From: Dyadobacter koreensis
GTDB lineage: Bacteria > Bacteroidota > Bacteroidia > Cytophagales > Spirosomataceae
Reading direction: 5' to 3'
Assembly (NCBI RefSeq): GCF_900108855.1
Contig: NZ_FNXY01000010.1
Coordinates: 128,704 to 192,703, forward strand
DNA length: 64,000 bases
This document shows, piece after piece, positions 50,998 through 60,166 of this stretch. The notes under the pieces are model-generated. The model ran no database searches. It was given only the letters and a program-made list of their open reading frames with translations, and was not told the origin of the DNA. The translations under genes were made by a program, and so were the position numbers. The first letter of the stretch is position 1. The number at the start of each line of letters is the position of its first letter.

Positions 50998-52194
50998 CTA
51001 GACGCTGCCCACCCCGGCAATATGATTCCAGCGTGACCAGTTACCTGATACATTGTAATCAGTCAGGAAGCTCTCATAGTACATCGCTCCCCAAGTCCAG
51101 TTTATGCCCATTTCGTTAGCCAGGTAATCAGCAGCCAGTGTCCTTTCTGCGGCTGTTAAATTGCCGGTTGCAACCAGTTTGCCGATTATAGCATTTACCT
51201 CGGTATTTTCTGTTTTCGCATTGGTCCATTTTTCAAACTCTGCGAGCTCGTTAAGCCAGCGTTTATTGATTTCATGCTTGATTCCTCCCGGCTTGAATAG
51301 TCTCGATCCGTGACGAAGTAAGGTCCAGTGCGAAAAATCTCTTTGCAAAAGATCGGTAATTACCTTCTGAGCTTCCGAGTTTTCGTGGTATGGTAATAAG
51401 GCTGCGTAAATAGATTTCGGAGACAGACAACCCAGAGAAAGCCAGGTTGAGAGCCCATAATCGATTATTGGTTCCCCTGAATTAACAGCTGTCCCGGATC
51501 TAATAATTTCTTCAACAAACGATTGCAACTTCACCAAAGCAGTTGTTTCGCCTCCTTTCACACTAATGGCAGACGTTTGTTGGCTTGCCTCGATTTCCAG
51601 AGGATCAATCGATAACATAGGAAGCGATGGGATCAAACCCGCTTCATATCCCTGTGGCAGAATCACTTTTTCAGGTGCAACAATAGCAGGCTTTACCTTA
51701 AAGTGGGCCTTAATCTGTTCCTGGAAATCAGGAAAATCAAGCGGAAGTTTAGCGATTGAAAATGGAAGGTCAAGCACACCTCCCAAAGTAGACATCCAGA
51801 AAAGCTTGATATCTACGTTCATAATTTTAATATTTTTGCTGAGCGAAGTTTCAACACTCGTTTCGTCGGGTGCAATTTCCTTACTCGTGTAGATATATTG
51901 AGCTCCATACTCCTCTGCAAGCTCGGCCACGATTTTTTCAGGTTCTCCCACGCGGATCAATAAATCACCTCCCTTTTCCCGCAGGCGTTCTCTTAAATCC
52001 AAAACAGATTCAAGCAAAAATTGTGCTCTTAATGCTCCTGCCCGGCGAAAGCCAAATTTAGTTTTACCAAATTGACGTGGGTCAAAGACATAAACTGGAA
52101 CAACTTCCCGGGCAATTTCTGTGGCTGCAAAAAAGGCTTCGTTATCCTGAATTCGGAGGTCGTTACGAAACCAATAGATAATACGGTGAATCAT
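50998..52194 (-). CDS. DASH-type cryptochrome/photolyase, short C-terminus
   Basis: From the ATG at 52194 (MIHRIIYWFRNDLRIQDN) this is a 398-residue flavoprotein. It has the photolyase N-terminal antenna-binding domain and the FAD domain with YGLSTWLSLGCLSPKSIY, LLQRDFSHWTLLRHGSRLF and TWGAMYYESFLTDYNVSGNWSRWNHIAGVG. The arrangement, including the NWxxWxxxAGVG region, is that of DASH-type cryptochromes, which repair UV dimers or sense blue light. After AGVG the protein stops two residues later, where relatives continue for about 60 more residues. The frame extends 43 codons upstream without family similarity. Whether the protein is functional is unclear. Confidence 0.9.
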   Translation of the reverse strand: MIHRIIYWFRNDLRIQDNEAFFAATEIAREVVPVYVFDPRQFGKTKFGFRRAGALRAQFLLESVLDLRERLREKGGDLLIRVGEPEKIVAELAEEYGAQYIYTSKEIAPDETSVETSLSKNIKIMNVDIKLFWMSTLGGVLDLPFSIAKLPLDFPDFQEQIKAHFKVKPAIVAPEKVILPQGYEAGLIPSLPMLSIDPLEIEASQQTSAISVKGGETTALVKLQSFVEEIIRSGTAVNSGEPIIDYGLSTWLSLGCLSPKSIYAALLPYHENSEAQKVITDLLQRDFSHWTLLRHGSRLFKPGGIKHEINKRWLNELAEFEKWTNAKTENTEVNAIIGKLVATGNLTAAERTLAADYLANEMGINWTWGAMYYESFLTDYNVSGNWSRWNHIAGVGSV

Positions 52195-52378
52195 TGAAGG
52201 AGATAATAGAAAGGAAACTTTATTGTTGTTATTGCAAGTATAATAAATTTTGCTCTGGTGACCGGCCGATCTTTTAATACAAGCGATTTTCAGTCCGAGG
52301 TAACAAAACAACGAATCCAACAAAATAGTCGTTCAAAAACTACTTTGTTGGATTCGGAAAAATTTTAATCTTCTGCTC

Positions 52379-54400
52379 TTAGTAACTCAAAATCGTAAAT
52401 TCTGTACGTCGGTTACGCTGGTGTTCTTCTTCTGTTTTTGCGTTCGGAATAATAAGCTGACGCTCTCCGTAACCTTTCGCAGTCAATCTTTCCGCATCAA
52501 TACCCTTCAGATTCAGATATTTGATGGCGGATTCAGCCCTGTTCTGAGAAAGTGTCATGTTGTATGCATCCGTTGCACGAGCATCCGTGTGAGAACTCAG
52601 CTCAATATTCATTGTCGGGTTATCTTTCAAAATCTGGACAAGTTTGTCAAGTTCTATGGCCGCATCCGGACGGATATTGTATTTATTTAAATCGTAATAA
52701 ATGTTATCCAATACGAAAGTTTTGTTCAATTCCAGTCTGTCAAGTTTGATAGAAACCTGGAACGTAGTATCTGTAACCGCCTTTGTAAGGAAAATCGGAG
52801 GGATACTGCGGCCATTCATCGAGAAAGGCTCTCTTTTGCTTATAAACCCTTTGCGTTCTACCAAAAGAACATAGGATCTTCCTTCCTCCACCGGCTGAGT
52901 TCCGAATTTTCCGGCAGCATTTGTTTTTAGCTGGGTAATTTGTGTATCGGAAGTATCCGGCAAAATGTGCACGATAGCCGAATCAATCGGTGTCGGGTTC
53001 GTTGAATTATCATATACATCTCCCGCCAAGAAATAGCGGACAGACTTCAATTTTCCTTCGATATAATTCGGATTTTGAGGATTCAAAGGATCCATCGGAT
53101 CTTTCTGTGCGATAGTACTATCCGGTGCTTTTGGTTTGAAAAAATAGTAGATATCGTCATCTCCCTTGCCACCTTCACGGTTTGAAGCAAAAAAGCCTTG
53201 ATCTTTATCTTTGTAAAAAACCAGTCCGAAATCATCCTGCGGGCTATTAAAAGGCAATCCGAGATTTTCGATCGTAATAATTCCCTGGGTACGGGTCGCT
53301 GAAAATAAATCCAGTTTCCCTAATCCCGGATGGCCGTCAGAAGCAAAATATAGAACTCCCCCTTCAGCTACATATGGAAACATTTCATCTCCTGCAGTAT
53401 TTATGTCGCGCCCCATATTTACAGGCTTACTGAAACGCCCGGAAGCATCAATATTAGTTCTGTACAAATCGATTCCACCCGCACCGCCAGCGCGGTTTGA
53501 TGCAAAGTATAATGTTTTTCCGTCTCTTGAAAAAGAAGGAGAGCCATCCCAGGCCAGAGAATCATTGATTGGTAAAATGGCCGGCGTTGTCCATTGTCCG
53601 TTGACATTGCGGCTCTGATATAAATCAACATCAGCTGTTCCTTTTTTCTTACCCGTGTTTCCACGAGCAAAAATCAGTGTTTTTCCATCCGGACTGAAAG
53701 CGGGGGAGCCTTCATTTGCCTCAGGATCGAAAATTTCCTTACTAAATAATTCAGCTGTCCCTTGTGTGTCGCCAGCATCTTTTCCAATAGCTATTTTATA
53801 AAGGCCTAGCATTGGCTGACCATTATTTTTGTATACTTTTTCTTTTTTTGAAGAAGAAAAAACCAATTCATTTCCCAGTACAGTGGGTGAGAATTCAGAG
53901 CCTGTACCATTAAACGGAATATCTTTCAGCTGCACGTCAGGCATTTTTTCAATGCGGAGCTTGTCAGTGATTTTCAGGATCTCGACTTCACGAAGTGCTC
54001 TTTCCTGTAAATTCTTCGGACTGGTTGGTGCTTTGGCAAACAACGCAAACTGATTGGAAGCTTGCTGGTATTGTCCGGTTGTTTTCAGAGCATATGCATA
54101 TTGGAATTGAGCTTCCGGGTTTGTGATCCCGCCGTCCAGCGCCTTTTTATAATAAGGGATGGATTCTTTGAAGCGATTTGACAAACGATACGATTCAGCG
54201 ATCAGAAAGCTTGTTTGCAAAGGTTCGTAGTTCGCCTGTTCTGCTTTTTGCAAGCCTTTGATGGCGAGGTCATATTCGCCGTTATCAAATTTCTTAACTC
54301 CATCTTTATATGCCTGCATGGCAGAATTACAGCCAGCGAGGAACGTGCCTAGTACCAGGATACTAATAACGAGGGTAAAATAACACCGCAATATTTTCAT
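52379..54400 (-). CDS. porE: PorE-like T9SS outer-membrane lipoprotein (OmpA, TPR, PD40)
   Basis: The 673-residue lipoprotein (lipobox LAGC, Cys 24) has in order: TPR repeats (residues about 30-140), a PD40-type beta-propeller (SEFSPTVLGNELVFSS, GSPAFSPDGKTLIFAR, GSPSFSRDGKTLYFAS), a carboxypeptidase-regulatory-like domain (YFLAGDVYDNSTNPTPIDSAIV) and a C-terminal OmpA peptidoglycan-binding domain (FVLDNIYYDLNKYNIRP to GYGERQLIIPNAK). This four-domain order and length match PorE of Porphyromonas gingivalis, which anchors the type IX secretion machine to peptidoglycan. It fits the T9SS cargo encoded at 27713-33091. Related TPR/PD40/OmpA proteins exist, so orthology is likely but not certain. 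Confidence 0.82.
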   Translation of the reverse strand: MKILRCYFTLVISILVLGTFLAGCNSAMQAYKDGVKKFDNGEYDLAIKGLQKAEQANYEPLQTSFLIAESYRLSNRFKESIPYYKKALDGGITNPEAQFQYAYALKTTGQYQQASNQFALFAKAPTSPKNLQERALREVEILKITDKLRIEKMPDVQLKDIPFNGTGSEFSPTVLGNELVFSSSKKEKVYKNNGQPMLGLYKIAIGKDAGDTQGTAELFSKEIFDPEANEGSPAFSPDGKTLIFARGNTGKKKGTADVDLYQSRNVNGQWTTPAILPINDSLAWDGSPSFSRDGKTLYFASNRAGGAGGIDLYRTNIDASGRFSKPVNMGRDINTAGDEMFPYVAEGGVLYFASDGHPGLGKLDLFSATRTQGIITIENLGLPFNSPQDDFGLVFYKDKDQGFFASNREGGKGDDDIYYFFKPKAPDSTIAQKDPMDPLNPQNPNYIEGKLKSVRYFLAGDVYDNSTNPTPIDSAIVHILPDTSDTQITQLKTNAAGKFGTQPVEEGRSYVLLVERKGFISKREPFSMNGRSIPPIFLTKAVTDTTFQVSIKLDRLELNKTFVLDNIYYDLNKYNIRPDAAIELDKLVQILKDNPTMNIELSSHTDARATDAYNMTLSQNRAESAIKYLNLKGIDAERLTAKGYGERQLIIPNAKTEEEHQRNRRTEFTILSY

Positions 54401-54950
54401 AAGGTTATGTATAAATGCTAACGAATTGATAGGCGTTTATGGGTTACAAAAGACAATACTACTAAACAACGTTTGGAAATAAAATTCTGGATATGGACCG
54501 TAAAATTTTTTATTCAAAAAACATTTAGTGCTCCCAAAATAGTCATTCATTGTCATAAAATAGTTATGAGATTCCAATTATTGACTAATGATAATCTTTT
54601 GTTGCCAGTCTTGCGTGATAAATTTGTTAGAACTTACCCAAGGCAGTAAGTGATGATTTATGTGTTAAAACGGAATACGAGCTAATAACTATTTGTGTTG
54701 CAGTTAAATAATTTTAACCCCCGGATCGAATGCAGCAGCGGCGGATTAATACGAATATCACCTCTAAATCGCAATAATTTCTTACATAAAAGAAGCGATT
54801 CTGAATTTTTTAGATGATTGATATATAAAAAAAAGTATTAACATTTTGTAAATCAGTCTTAGTCTGTTACTTTTGCAGTCCGATTTTTCGGGAAAACCGT
54901 TTGTAAAACAATCGATTAGTTGATTAACTAGATTAAAATCAATTCATTAA
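54401..54950. other. Intergenic region upstream of the str cluster
   Basis: 550 bases separate the divergent porE and rpsL genes. Only the rpsL promoter (54845-54875) is recognisable. The rest is A/T-rich, with no open frame or stable hairpin that I can support. Confidence 0.5.
54845..54875 (+). promoter_or_regulatory. rpsL promoter (Bacteroidota type)
   Basis: TTTG at 54845-54848 and TACTTTTG at 54868-54875 are separated by 19 bp, a perfect Bacteroidota -33/-7 pair. The next bases, CAGTCCG, recur after the rplC promoter. The predicted leader is about 70 bases. Confidence 0.85.
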
Positions 54951-55361
54951 ATGCCAACTATTTCACAATTAGTCCGTAAAGGTAGAGAGACCATTACATG
55001 GAAATCCAAGTCACCGGCTTTGGATTCTTGCCCTCAGCGTCGTGGAGTATGTACTCGTGTATATACCACAACGCCAAAGAAACCGAACTCAGCACTTCGT
55101 AAAGTTGCGCGTGTTCGTCTTTCTAACAACAAAGAAGTGAATGCCTACATCCCGGGTGAAGGCCACAACTTGCAAGAGCACTCGATCGTTTTGATCCGTG
55201 GTGGTCGTGTTAAAGATTTACCAGGTGTGCGTTACCACATTATCCGTGGTGCATTGGATACAGCTGGTGTTAACGGACGTAAACAACGTCGTTCTAAATA
55301 CGGTGCAAAACGCCCTAAACCAGGACAAGTTGCAGCACCGGTAAAAGGTAAGAAAAAATAA
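54951..55361 (+). CDS. rpsL: 30S ribosomal protein S12
   Basis: The 136-residue protein is a standard S12, part of the decoding centre. It carries TTPKKPNSALRKVARVRL (K43/K44), IPGEGHNLQEHSIVLIRGGRVKDLPGVRYH and a basic tail. The lysine in KPNSA is the residue altered in many streptomycin-resistant mutants and is wild type here. The KDLPGVRYH region has the aspartate that is methylthiolated in E. coli. First gene of the str cluster, with its own promoter. Confidence 0.98.
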   Translation: MPTISQLVRKGRETITWKSKSPALDSCPQRRGVCTRVYTTTPKKPNSALRKVARVRLSNNKEVNAYIPGEGHNLQEHSIVLIRGGRVKDLPGVRYHIIRGALDTAGVNGRKQRRSKYGAKRPKPGQVAAPVKGKKK

Positions 55362-55484
55362 AAAGTAACTCTCTCTGCTTTTATTAAAGAACTATTCTGA
55401 TAAATAAAAGGGAAGTAATCCTGGATTCTGTTCAGGGTGAATAAGTTGCAAAACGAAACCTCGTGTAAAACATTAAGTACAAAA

Positions 55485-55952
55485 ATGAGAAAGTCCAAAC
55501 CAAAGAAAAGATATATCCTGCCTGATCCTAAGTTCAGAGATGTACAGGTTACAAAATTTGTAAACAACCTGATGCTTCAAGGCAAGAAAAGCATTGCTTT
55601 CACAATTTTTTATGACGCATTAGAAGTGGTTGAGAAAAAAACCAGCGAAAGTGGTCTAGAAACTTGGAAAAAAGCATTGAACAATGTAACTCCATCTGTT
55701 GAAGTAAAAAGCCGTCGTGTTGGTGGTGCTACTTTCCAGGTTCCAACTGAAGTACGTCCGGAACGTAAACAAGCTTTAGGTATGAAATGGTTGATCAACT
55801 ACGCACGTAAGCGTGGAGAAAAAACTATGGTAGACCGTCTGGCTGGCGAAATCGTTGCTGCTGCGAAAGGTGAAGGAGCTGCTGTTAAGAAAAAAGACGA
55901 TACGCACCGTATGGCGGATGCGAACAAAGCATTCTCGCATTTCCGTTTCTAG
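55485..55952 (+). CDS. rpsG: 30S ribosomal protein S7
   Basis: From the ATG at 55485 (MRKSKPKKRYILPDPKF) the protein has 155 residues, the usual S7 length. It organises the head of the small subunit and shows VEVKSRRVGGATFQVPTEVRPERKQALGMKWL and the C-terminal HRMADANKAFSHFRF. The frame extends back to a GTG at 55437, but the extra 16 residues are not S7. It is 124 bp after rpsL and is followed by a strong terminator, unlike the usual rpsL-rpsG-fusA run. Confidence 0.97.
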   Translation: MRKSKPKKRYILPDPKFRDVQVTKFVNNLMLQGKKSIAFTIFYDALEVVEKKTSESGLETWKKALNNVTPSVEVKSRRVGGATFQVPTEVRPERKQALGMKWLINYARKRGEKTMVDRLAGEIVAAAKGEGAAVKKKDDTHRMADANKAFSHFRF

Positions 55953-55978
55953 GAAATCTCCTTCGGGAAGAATATTTG

Positions 55979-56014
55979 AAAAAGGGTTCTGGTTTTATAC
56001 CGGAACCCTTTTTT
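55979..56014 (+). terminator. Terminator after rpsG
   Basis: AAAAAGGGTTC (55979-55989) pairs with GAACCCTTTTT, and six T end the structure. It lies 27 bp after the rpsG stop codon and should separate rpsL-rpsG from the next genes. Confidence 0.9.
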
Positions 56015-56141
56015 CGTTTAATGCCAGATTTAGAGAAGTTTAGGAAAAATGTTTTTTGTAATTAATGAAATTTACTTTAACTTTTCAATCGGTTACTTAA
56101 AACGCTAAGTGGCTGTATTGCTCACCTCAATGTTGTAAGAC

Positions 56142-57140
56142 ATGAAATCTCTTTATCCTTATTTCTTCCTTTTATGTTTGTTTATTTTTTCTTGTAAAAA
56201 AGACAAAAATACAATAGACCCGCCGGTTGAGGTTATTGCTGATGTCGAGCTGATAGACACTTCAAGAGTTAGCTTATTTCCAAACTTTGAAAAATATCTA
56301 ATTGAAAAAGGTATAGATCCGATAAGCGAATTGGATGGCATCGTTTTATACAAATATATTAAGGATGTTGATTCATTACATTTTGATGTACCCATAGAGG
56401 GCAGCACTTCTCTCAAAGGGATAGAAGGATTTACTAATCTTCGCTATTTTAAAAGTGAGGGATTAATGGTAGACACACTCGATTTTAGTAAAAACACTAA
56501 ACTGGAACATTTCGAATACCTGCCTTATGCACATTGCATGACCTGTGCATCTCTGAAGATTTTGAATTTTGGCAAGATTAGCAGTCTTCAGGAATTTGAA
56601 TTACGTGGAACAAGTGTCAGTTCTTTGGATCTGACTCAATCTAAAATGCTTCGCTCGGTTACTCTTTACAATAATATGTATCTAAAAAAACTAGATCTTT
56701 CCACATCTACATTTCTCGAAAAGGTATATGCGCTTGAAAAGGTAGAATTAAAATTGGGAAGTCATCCAAAACTTGTGGAATTAACTAGCCCCTATACAGC
56801 AGACGTTTCAAAATCTCCGGCGCTTGAAAAGTGGGAGTTGGGTGTTGTTGGGTCAAGTGGTGTAGATGTCTCACATAATCCTGAATTGAAATCACTTTTG
56901 ATCTATGAAATTACCTCACCTGCTCTTGATCTAACAGCATGTTCAAAGCTGACGAATCTCGAAGTTTACGGACACGGTGACTGGGCTGTGACCCGATTAG
57001 ATTTGAGTAAGAACAAAATACTTAAATATTGCAAACTGCTCGGAACTGGTTTGAGTACAATTTGTGTGAGTTCATTGACTGAAACGGATTTTACTTATTG
57101 GGAGAAAGATGCTGGGGCTAGCTATGTTAAATGTAACTGA
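56142..57140 (+). CDS. Leucine-rich-repeat lipoprotein inside the str cluster
   Basis: The 332-residue lipoprotein (lipobox FIFSC, Cys 18) has a short linker, an N-terminal segment with YLIEKGIDPISELDGIVLYKYI, and then about ten irregular leucine-rich-type repeats (LKGIEGFTNLRYFKSEGL, LQEFELRGTSVSSLDLT, LKSLLIYEITSPALDLT, LTNLEVYGH). Such surface LRR lipoproteins are common in Bacteroidota and probably bind other molecules. The gene lies between rpsG and fusA, flanked by terminators on both sides, and looks more A/T-rich than its neighbours, so it may have been inserted. No specific function can be named. Confidence 0.85.
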   Translation: MKSLYPYFFLLCLFIFSCKKDKNTIDPPVEVIADVELIDTSRVSLFPNFEKYLIEKGIDPISELDGIVLYKYIKDVDSLHFDVPIEGSTSLKGIEGFTNLRYFKSEGLMVDTLDFSKNTKLEHFEYLPYAHCMTCASLKILNFGKISSLQEFELRGTSVSSLDLTQSKMLRSVTLYNNMYLKKLDLSTSTFLEKVYALEKVELKLGSHPKLVELTSPYTADVSKSPALEKWELGVVGSSGVDVSHNPELKSLLIYEITSPALDLTACSKLTNLEVYGHGDWAVTRLDLSKNKILKYCKLLGTGLSTICVSSLTETDFTYWEKDAGASYVKCN

Positions 57141-57174
57141 GCATCAAAAATTTACTATGATTTTGAATTGATGG

Positions 57175-57204
57175 AACTGAAAGTCGCGGACTTTCAGTTT
57201 TTTT
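57175..57204 (+). terminator. Terminator after the LRR lipoprotein gene
   Basis: AACTGAAAGTC pairs perfectly with GACTTTCAGTT (57189-57199) over a GCG loop, followed by TTTTT. It lies 34 bp after the lipoprotein stop codon, before the fusA promoter. Confidence 0.9.
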
Positions 57205-57235
57205 ATTATTTCTTAAAAAAATAACTTTCTTATTC

Positions 57236-57267
57236 ATTGTTTTTATAATCAACTATTTATACTTTTG
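57236..57267 (+). promoter_or_regulatory. fusA promoter (Bacteroidota type)
   Basis: A good -7 box TACTTTTG (57260-57267) is preceded at 20 bp by ATTG (57236-57239), a slightly off -33 box. The following bases CACTCTG resemble the CAGTCCG found after the rpsL and rplC promoters. About 100 bases of leader precede fusA. Confidence 0.7.
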
Positions 57268-57370
57268 CACTCTGAATTTTTTGCAGTGGTGTGAAAATGC
57301 CCTACTATTATTCAGAGCTTCCTGTAAGAATTGAATTGCACAACGAATATAAATAACAGCACCATTTGCC

Positions 57371-59491
57371 ATGGCACGTGATCTAAGATTAACAAGAAAT
57401 ATTGGTATTGCTGCGCACATTGATGCGGGTAAAACTACAACCACCGAGCGTATCCTTTATTACGCAGGAGTAAGCCACAAAATTGGAGAAGTACATGATG
57501 GTGCTGCTACAATGGACTGGATGGAGCAGGAGCAGGAGCGTGGTATTACCATTACTTCGGCGGCTACAACAGTTGACTGGAACTACCGCGGTGAAAAATA
57601 TCACATTAACATTATCGATACACCGGGTCACGTTGACTTTACTGTAGAGGTAAACCGTTCCCTTCGTGTATTGGATGGATTGGTTTTCTTGTTCAGTGCG
57701 GTTGATGGTGTTGAGCCTCAGTCGGAAACTAACTGGCGTCTGGCTAACAACTATAACGTAGCACGTATCGGTTTCGTTAATAAAATGGACCGTTCTGGTG
57801 CAGACTTCCTTAAAGTTTGTGCGCAGGTGAAAGAAATGCTGGGCAGCTACGCTGTACCTCTTCAATTACCAATTGGTGCTGAAGATACGTTCAGAGGTGT
57901 GGTTGACTTGGTTAACTTCCGTGGTATCGAATGGAACGAAGAAGATAAAGGGATGACTTTCAGAGAAGTTCCTATTCCTGATGATATGTTGGAAGAAGCA
58001 ACTGAATGGAGAGAAAAACTTCTTGAAGCTGTTGCCGAATTCGACGACACTTTGATGGAAAAATATTTTGAAGATCCTACTTCAATCTCAGAAGACGAAA
58101 TTCTTGCAGCTTTGCGCGCAGCGACAATCAGCATGAAAATCGTTCCTATGGTTTGTGGTTCTTCTTTTAAAAACAAAGGTGTTCAAACGATGCTTGATTA
58201 TGTGATGGCTATTCTGCCTTCTCCACAAGATCGTGAAAGCATTATCGGAACTGATCCACGTACAGGTGCTGAGATTTCTCGTCAGCCGACTGACAAAGAT
58301 CCTTTCTGTGCATTAGCGTTTAAAATTGCAACTGACCCTTATGTAGGACGTCTTTGCTTTATCCGCTCATACTCAGGATTCCTTGATTCAGGTTCTTATG
58401 TATTGAACAACCGTTCAGGAAATAAAGAACGTATCTCTCGTATTTTCCAAATGCACGCAAACAAGCAAAATCAAATTGATCGTCTTGAAGCGGGCGATAT
58501 TGGAGCGGTAGTAGGTTTCAAAGATATCAAAACAGGAGACACATTATCTGATGAAAAGAATCCAATTATTCTTGAATCAATGGTATTCCCTGAGCCTGTA
58601 ATCGGTTATGCAATCGAGCCTAAGAAAGCTGCGGATAGCGATAACTTCTCTAAGGCAATCACTAAGTTGATCGAAGAAGATCCTACGTTACAAGTTGAAA
58701 GTAACGAAGAAACTGGTCAGACGATTATCAAAGGAATGGGAGAGCTTCACCTTGAAATTATCATCGACCGTATGCGTCGTGAATTTAAAGTTGAAGTAAA
58801 CCAGGGAGCTCCTCAGGTTGCTTACAAAGAGATTCTTACGAAGAACTTTGAGCACCGCGAGGTATATAAGAAACAAACTGGGGGTCGTGGTAAATTCGCC
58901 GATATCGTATTCGAAATCGGACCGAGAGACGATAACGAAGAAGGCAAAGAGCCAAAAACCGGTTTACAGTTTGTTAACCAGATTGTAGGTGGTACTATTC
59001 CTCGTGAATTTATCGCTCCAATCCAGAAAGGTTTCGAAGCTTCTATGTCAAATGGTGCCCTTGCAGGATATCCTTTGGATTCGATGAAAGTGCGTTTGTT
59101 CCACGGATCATTCCACGATGTCGATTCAGATGCACTATCTTTCGAATTGGCAGCTAAGATCGGTTTCAGAGAAGCTGCGCGTCATGCAGGTTCAAAATTG
59201 ATGGAACCTATCATGCACGTTGAAGTTCTTACTCCGGATGACTATACAGGACCTATCACTGGTGACCTTAACCGTCGTCGTGGTATCATGAGAGGTATGG
59301 ATTCACGTAATGGTGCTCAGGTTATCAAAGCGGACGTTCCTTTGTCAGAATTGTTCGGTTACGTAACTGACCTTCGTACAATGTCATCAGGACGTGCTAC
59401 TGCTTCGTTAACTTTCGCTTACTACGAAGTTGTACCTCAGCATATTTCTGATACAGTAATTGAGAAAGCAAAAGGCTTAGTTAAAGCTTAA
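57371..59491 (+). CDS. fusA: Elongation factor G
   Basis: The 706-residue GTPase moves tRNAs through the ribosome. It has G1 AHIDAGKTT (residues 15-23), DTPGHVDF (G3) and NKMDRSG (G4), followed by domains II-V with MGELHLEIIIDRM and RRGIMRGMDSRNG near the end. Full length; it is a canonical EF-G. It has its own promoter here. The tuf gene that follows fusA in many bacteria is absent; rpsJ is next. Confidence 0.98.
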   Translation: MARDLRLTRNIGIAAHIDAGKTTTTERILYYAGVSHKIGEVHDGAATMDWMEQEQERGITITSAATTVDWNYRGEKYHINIIDTPGHVDFTVEVNRSLRVLDGLVFLFSAVDGVEPQSETNWRLANNYNVARIGFVNKMDRSGADFLKVCAQVKEMLGSYAVPLQLPIGAEDTFRGVVDLVNFRGIEWNEEDKGMTFREVPIPDDMLEEATEWREKLLEAVAEFDDTLMEKYFEDPTSISEDEILAALRAATISMKIVPMVCGSSFKNKGVQTMLDYVMAILPSPQDRESIIGTDPRTGAEISRQPTDKDPFCALAFKIATDPYVGRLCFIRSYSGFLDSGSYVLNNRSGNKERISRIFQMHANKQNQIDRLEAGDIGAVVGFKDIKTGDTLSDEKNPIILESMVFPEPVIGYAIEPKKAADSDNFSKAITKLIEEDPTLQVESNEETGQTIIKGMGELHLEIIIDRMRREFKVEVNQGAPQVAYKEILTKNFEHREVYKKQTGGRGKFADIVFEIGPRDDNEEGKEPKTGLQFVNQIVGGTIPREFIAPIQKGFEASMSNGALAGYPLDSMKVRLFHGSFHDVDSDALSFELAAKIGFREAARHAGSKLMEPIMHVEVLTPDDYTGPITGDLNRRRGIMRGMDSRNGAQVIKADVPLSELFGYVTDLRTMSSGRATASLTFAYYEVVPQHISDTVIEKAKGLVKA

Positions 59492-59501
59492 TAAAAATAT
59501 C

Positions 59502-59529
59502 AGCCACTGCTCTGAAAAGGGCAGTGGCT
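59502..59529 (+). terminator. Hairpin after fusA
   Basis: AGCCACTGC (59502-59510) pairs perfectly with GCAGTGGCT (59521-59529). The tail is AAAAATATTT and not a T run, so termination may be partial or the hairpin may only protect the 3-prime end. Confidence 0.55.
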
Positions 59530-59628
59530 AAAAATATTTAAGCCAGTGAAGTAAATGGTTCTTTCGCTGGTGGATTGTCGGGATTCGTTCCCATCAAGTT
59601 TTTCAAGAACCGGAAATAAGCAAATAAG

Positions 59629-59934
59629 ATGAATCAAAAAATTCGTATCAAATTGCGGTCATTCGATCACAACTTAGTAGATAAATCTGCTGAAAAGATC
59701 GTTAAGGCTGTTAAGGCAACTGGTGCCGTTGTTAGCGGTCCAATCCCATTGCCAACTAAAACAGAGAAATTCACTGTTTTACGTTCTCCTCACGTTAACA
59801 AAAAGTCTCGTGAACAATTCCAGCTTTGTACTTACAAACGTCTGGTAGACATTTTCTCTACAAGTGCTAAAACTGTTGATGCACTGATGAAGCTTGAATT
59901 GCCAAGCGGTGTTGATGTAGAGATCAAGGTTTAG
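59629..59934 (+). CDS. rpsJ: 30S ribosomal protein S10
   Basis: The 101-residue S10 shows IRIKLRSFDHNLVDKSAEKIV, VVSGPIPLPTKTEKFTVLRSPHVNKKSREQF and a C-terminal LPSGVDVEIKV, the standard family pattern. It belongs to the small-subunit head and also to Nus antitermination complexes. It is separated from fusA by a hairpin and from rplC by a strong terminator plus a new promoter, which is less usual for this gene pair. Confidence 0.97.
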   Translation: MNQKIRIKLRSFDHNLVDKSAEKIVKAVKATGAVVSGPIPLPTKTEKFTVLRSPHVNKKSREQFQLCTYKRLVDIFSTSAKTVDALMKLELPSGVDVEIKV

Positions 59935-60070
59935 TGATTCTTACAGGTTTATTTATTTAAACCTATTACATAATTGGGTGAAGGTCCGGAATTCTGGAAA
60001 CCACATCTGAGCTCATTCAGGTAATTATTCGAATGTTTTTTTGTGTTCGATCGATACCAGGAATTAACTG

Positions 60071-60102
60071 AGGTCAGATGTTTAGTACATCTGACCTTTT
60101 TT
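60071..60102 (+). terminator. Terminator between rpsJ and rplC
   Basis: AGGTCAGATG (60071-60080) pairs perfectly with CATCTGACCT (60088-60097) over a seven-base loop and is followed by TTTTT. It lies directly upstream of the rplC promoter and 137 bp after the rpsJ stop codon. Confidence 0.88.
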
Positions 60103-60135
60103 GCTGATTATCAGTGAGAAATAATAAAATACCGC

Positions 60136-60166
60136 TTTGATATAAAAATTCAAATTTCTATCTTTG
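60136..60166 (+). promoter_or_regulatory. rplC promoter (Bacteroidota type)
   Basis: TTTG (60136-60139) and TATCTTTG (60159-60166) are 19 bp apart, the same spacing as for rpsL, and the next bases CAGTCCG are identical to those after the rpsL -7 box. This starts the rplC-rpsC transcript. Confidence 0.88.

Noticed and set aside
52195..52323. Extra N-terminal 43 codons of the cryptochrome gene
   Set aside because: The extension has no photolyase sequence; the family starts at MIHRIIYWFRNDLR.
55437..55484. Longer rpsG start at GTG
   Set aside because: The 16 added residues do not belong to S7, whose standard start is MRKSKPKKR.
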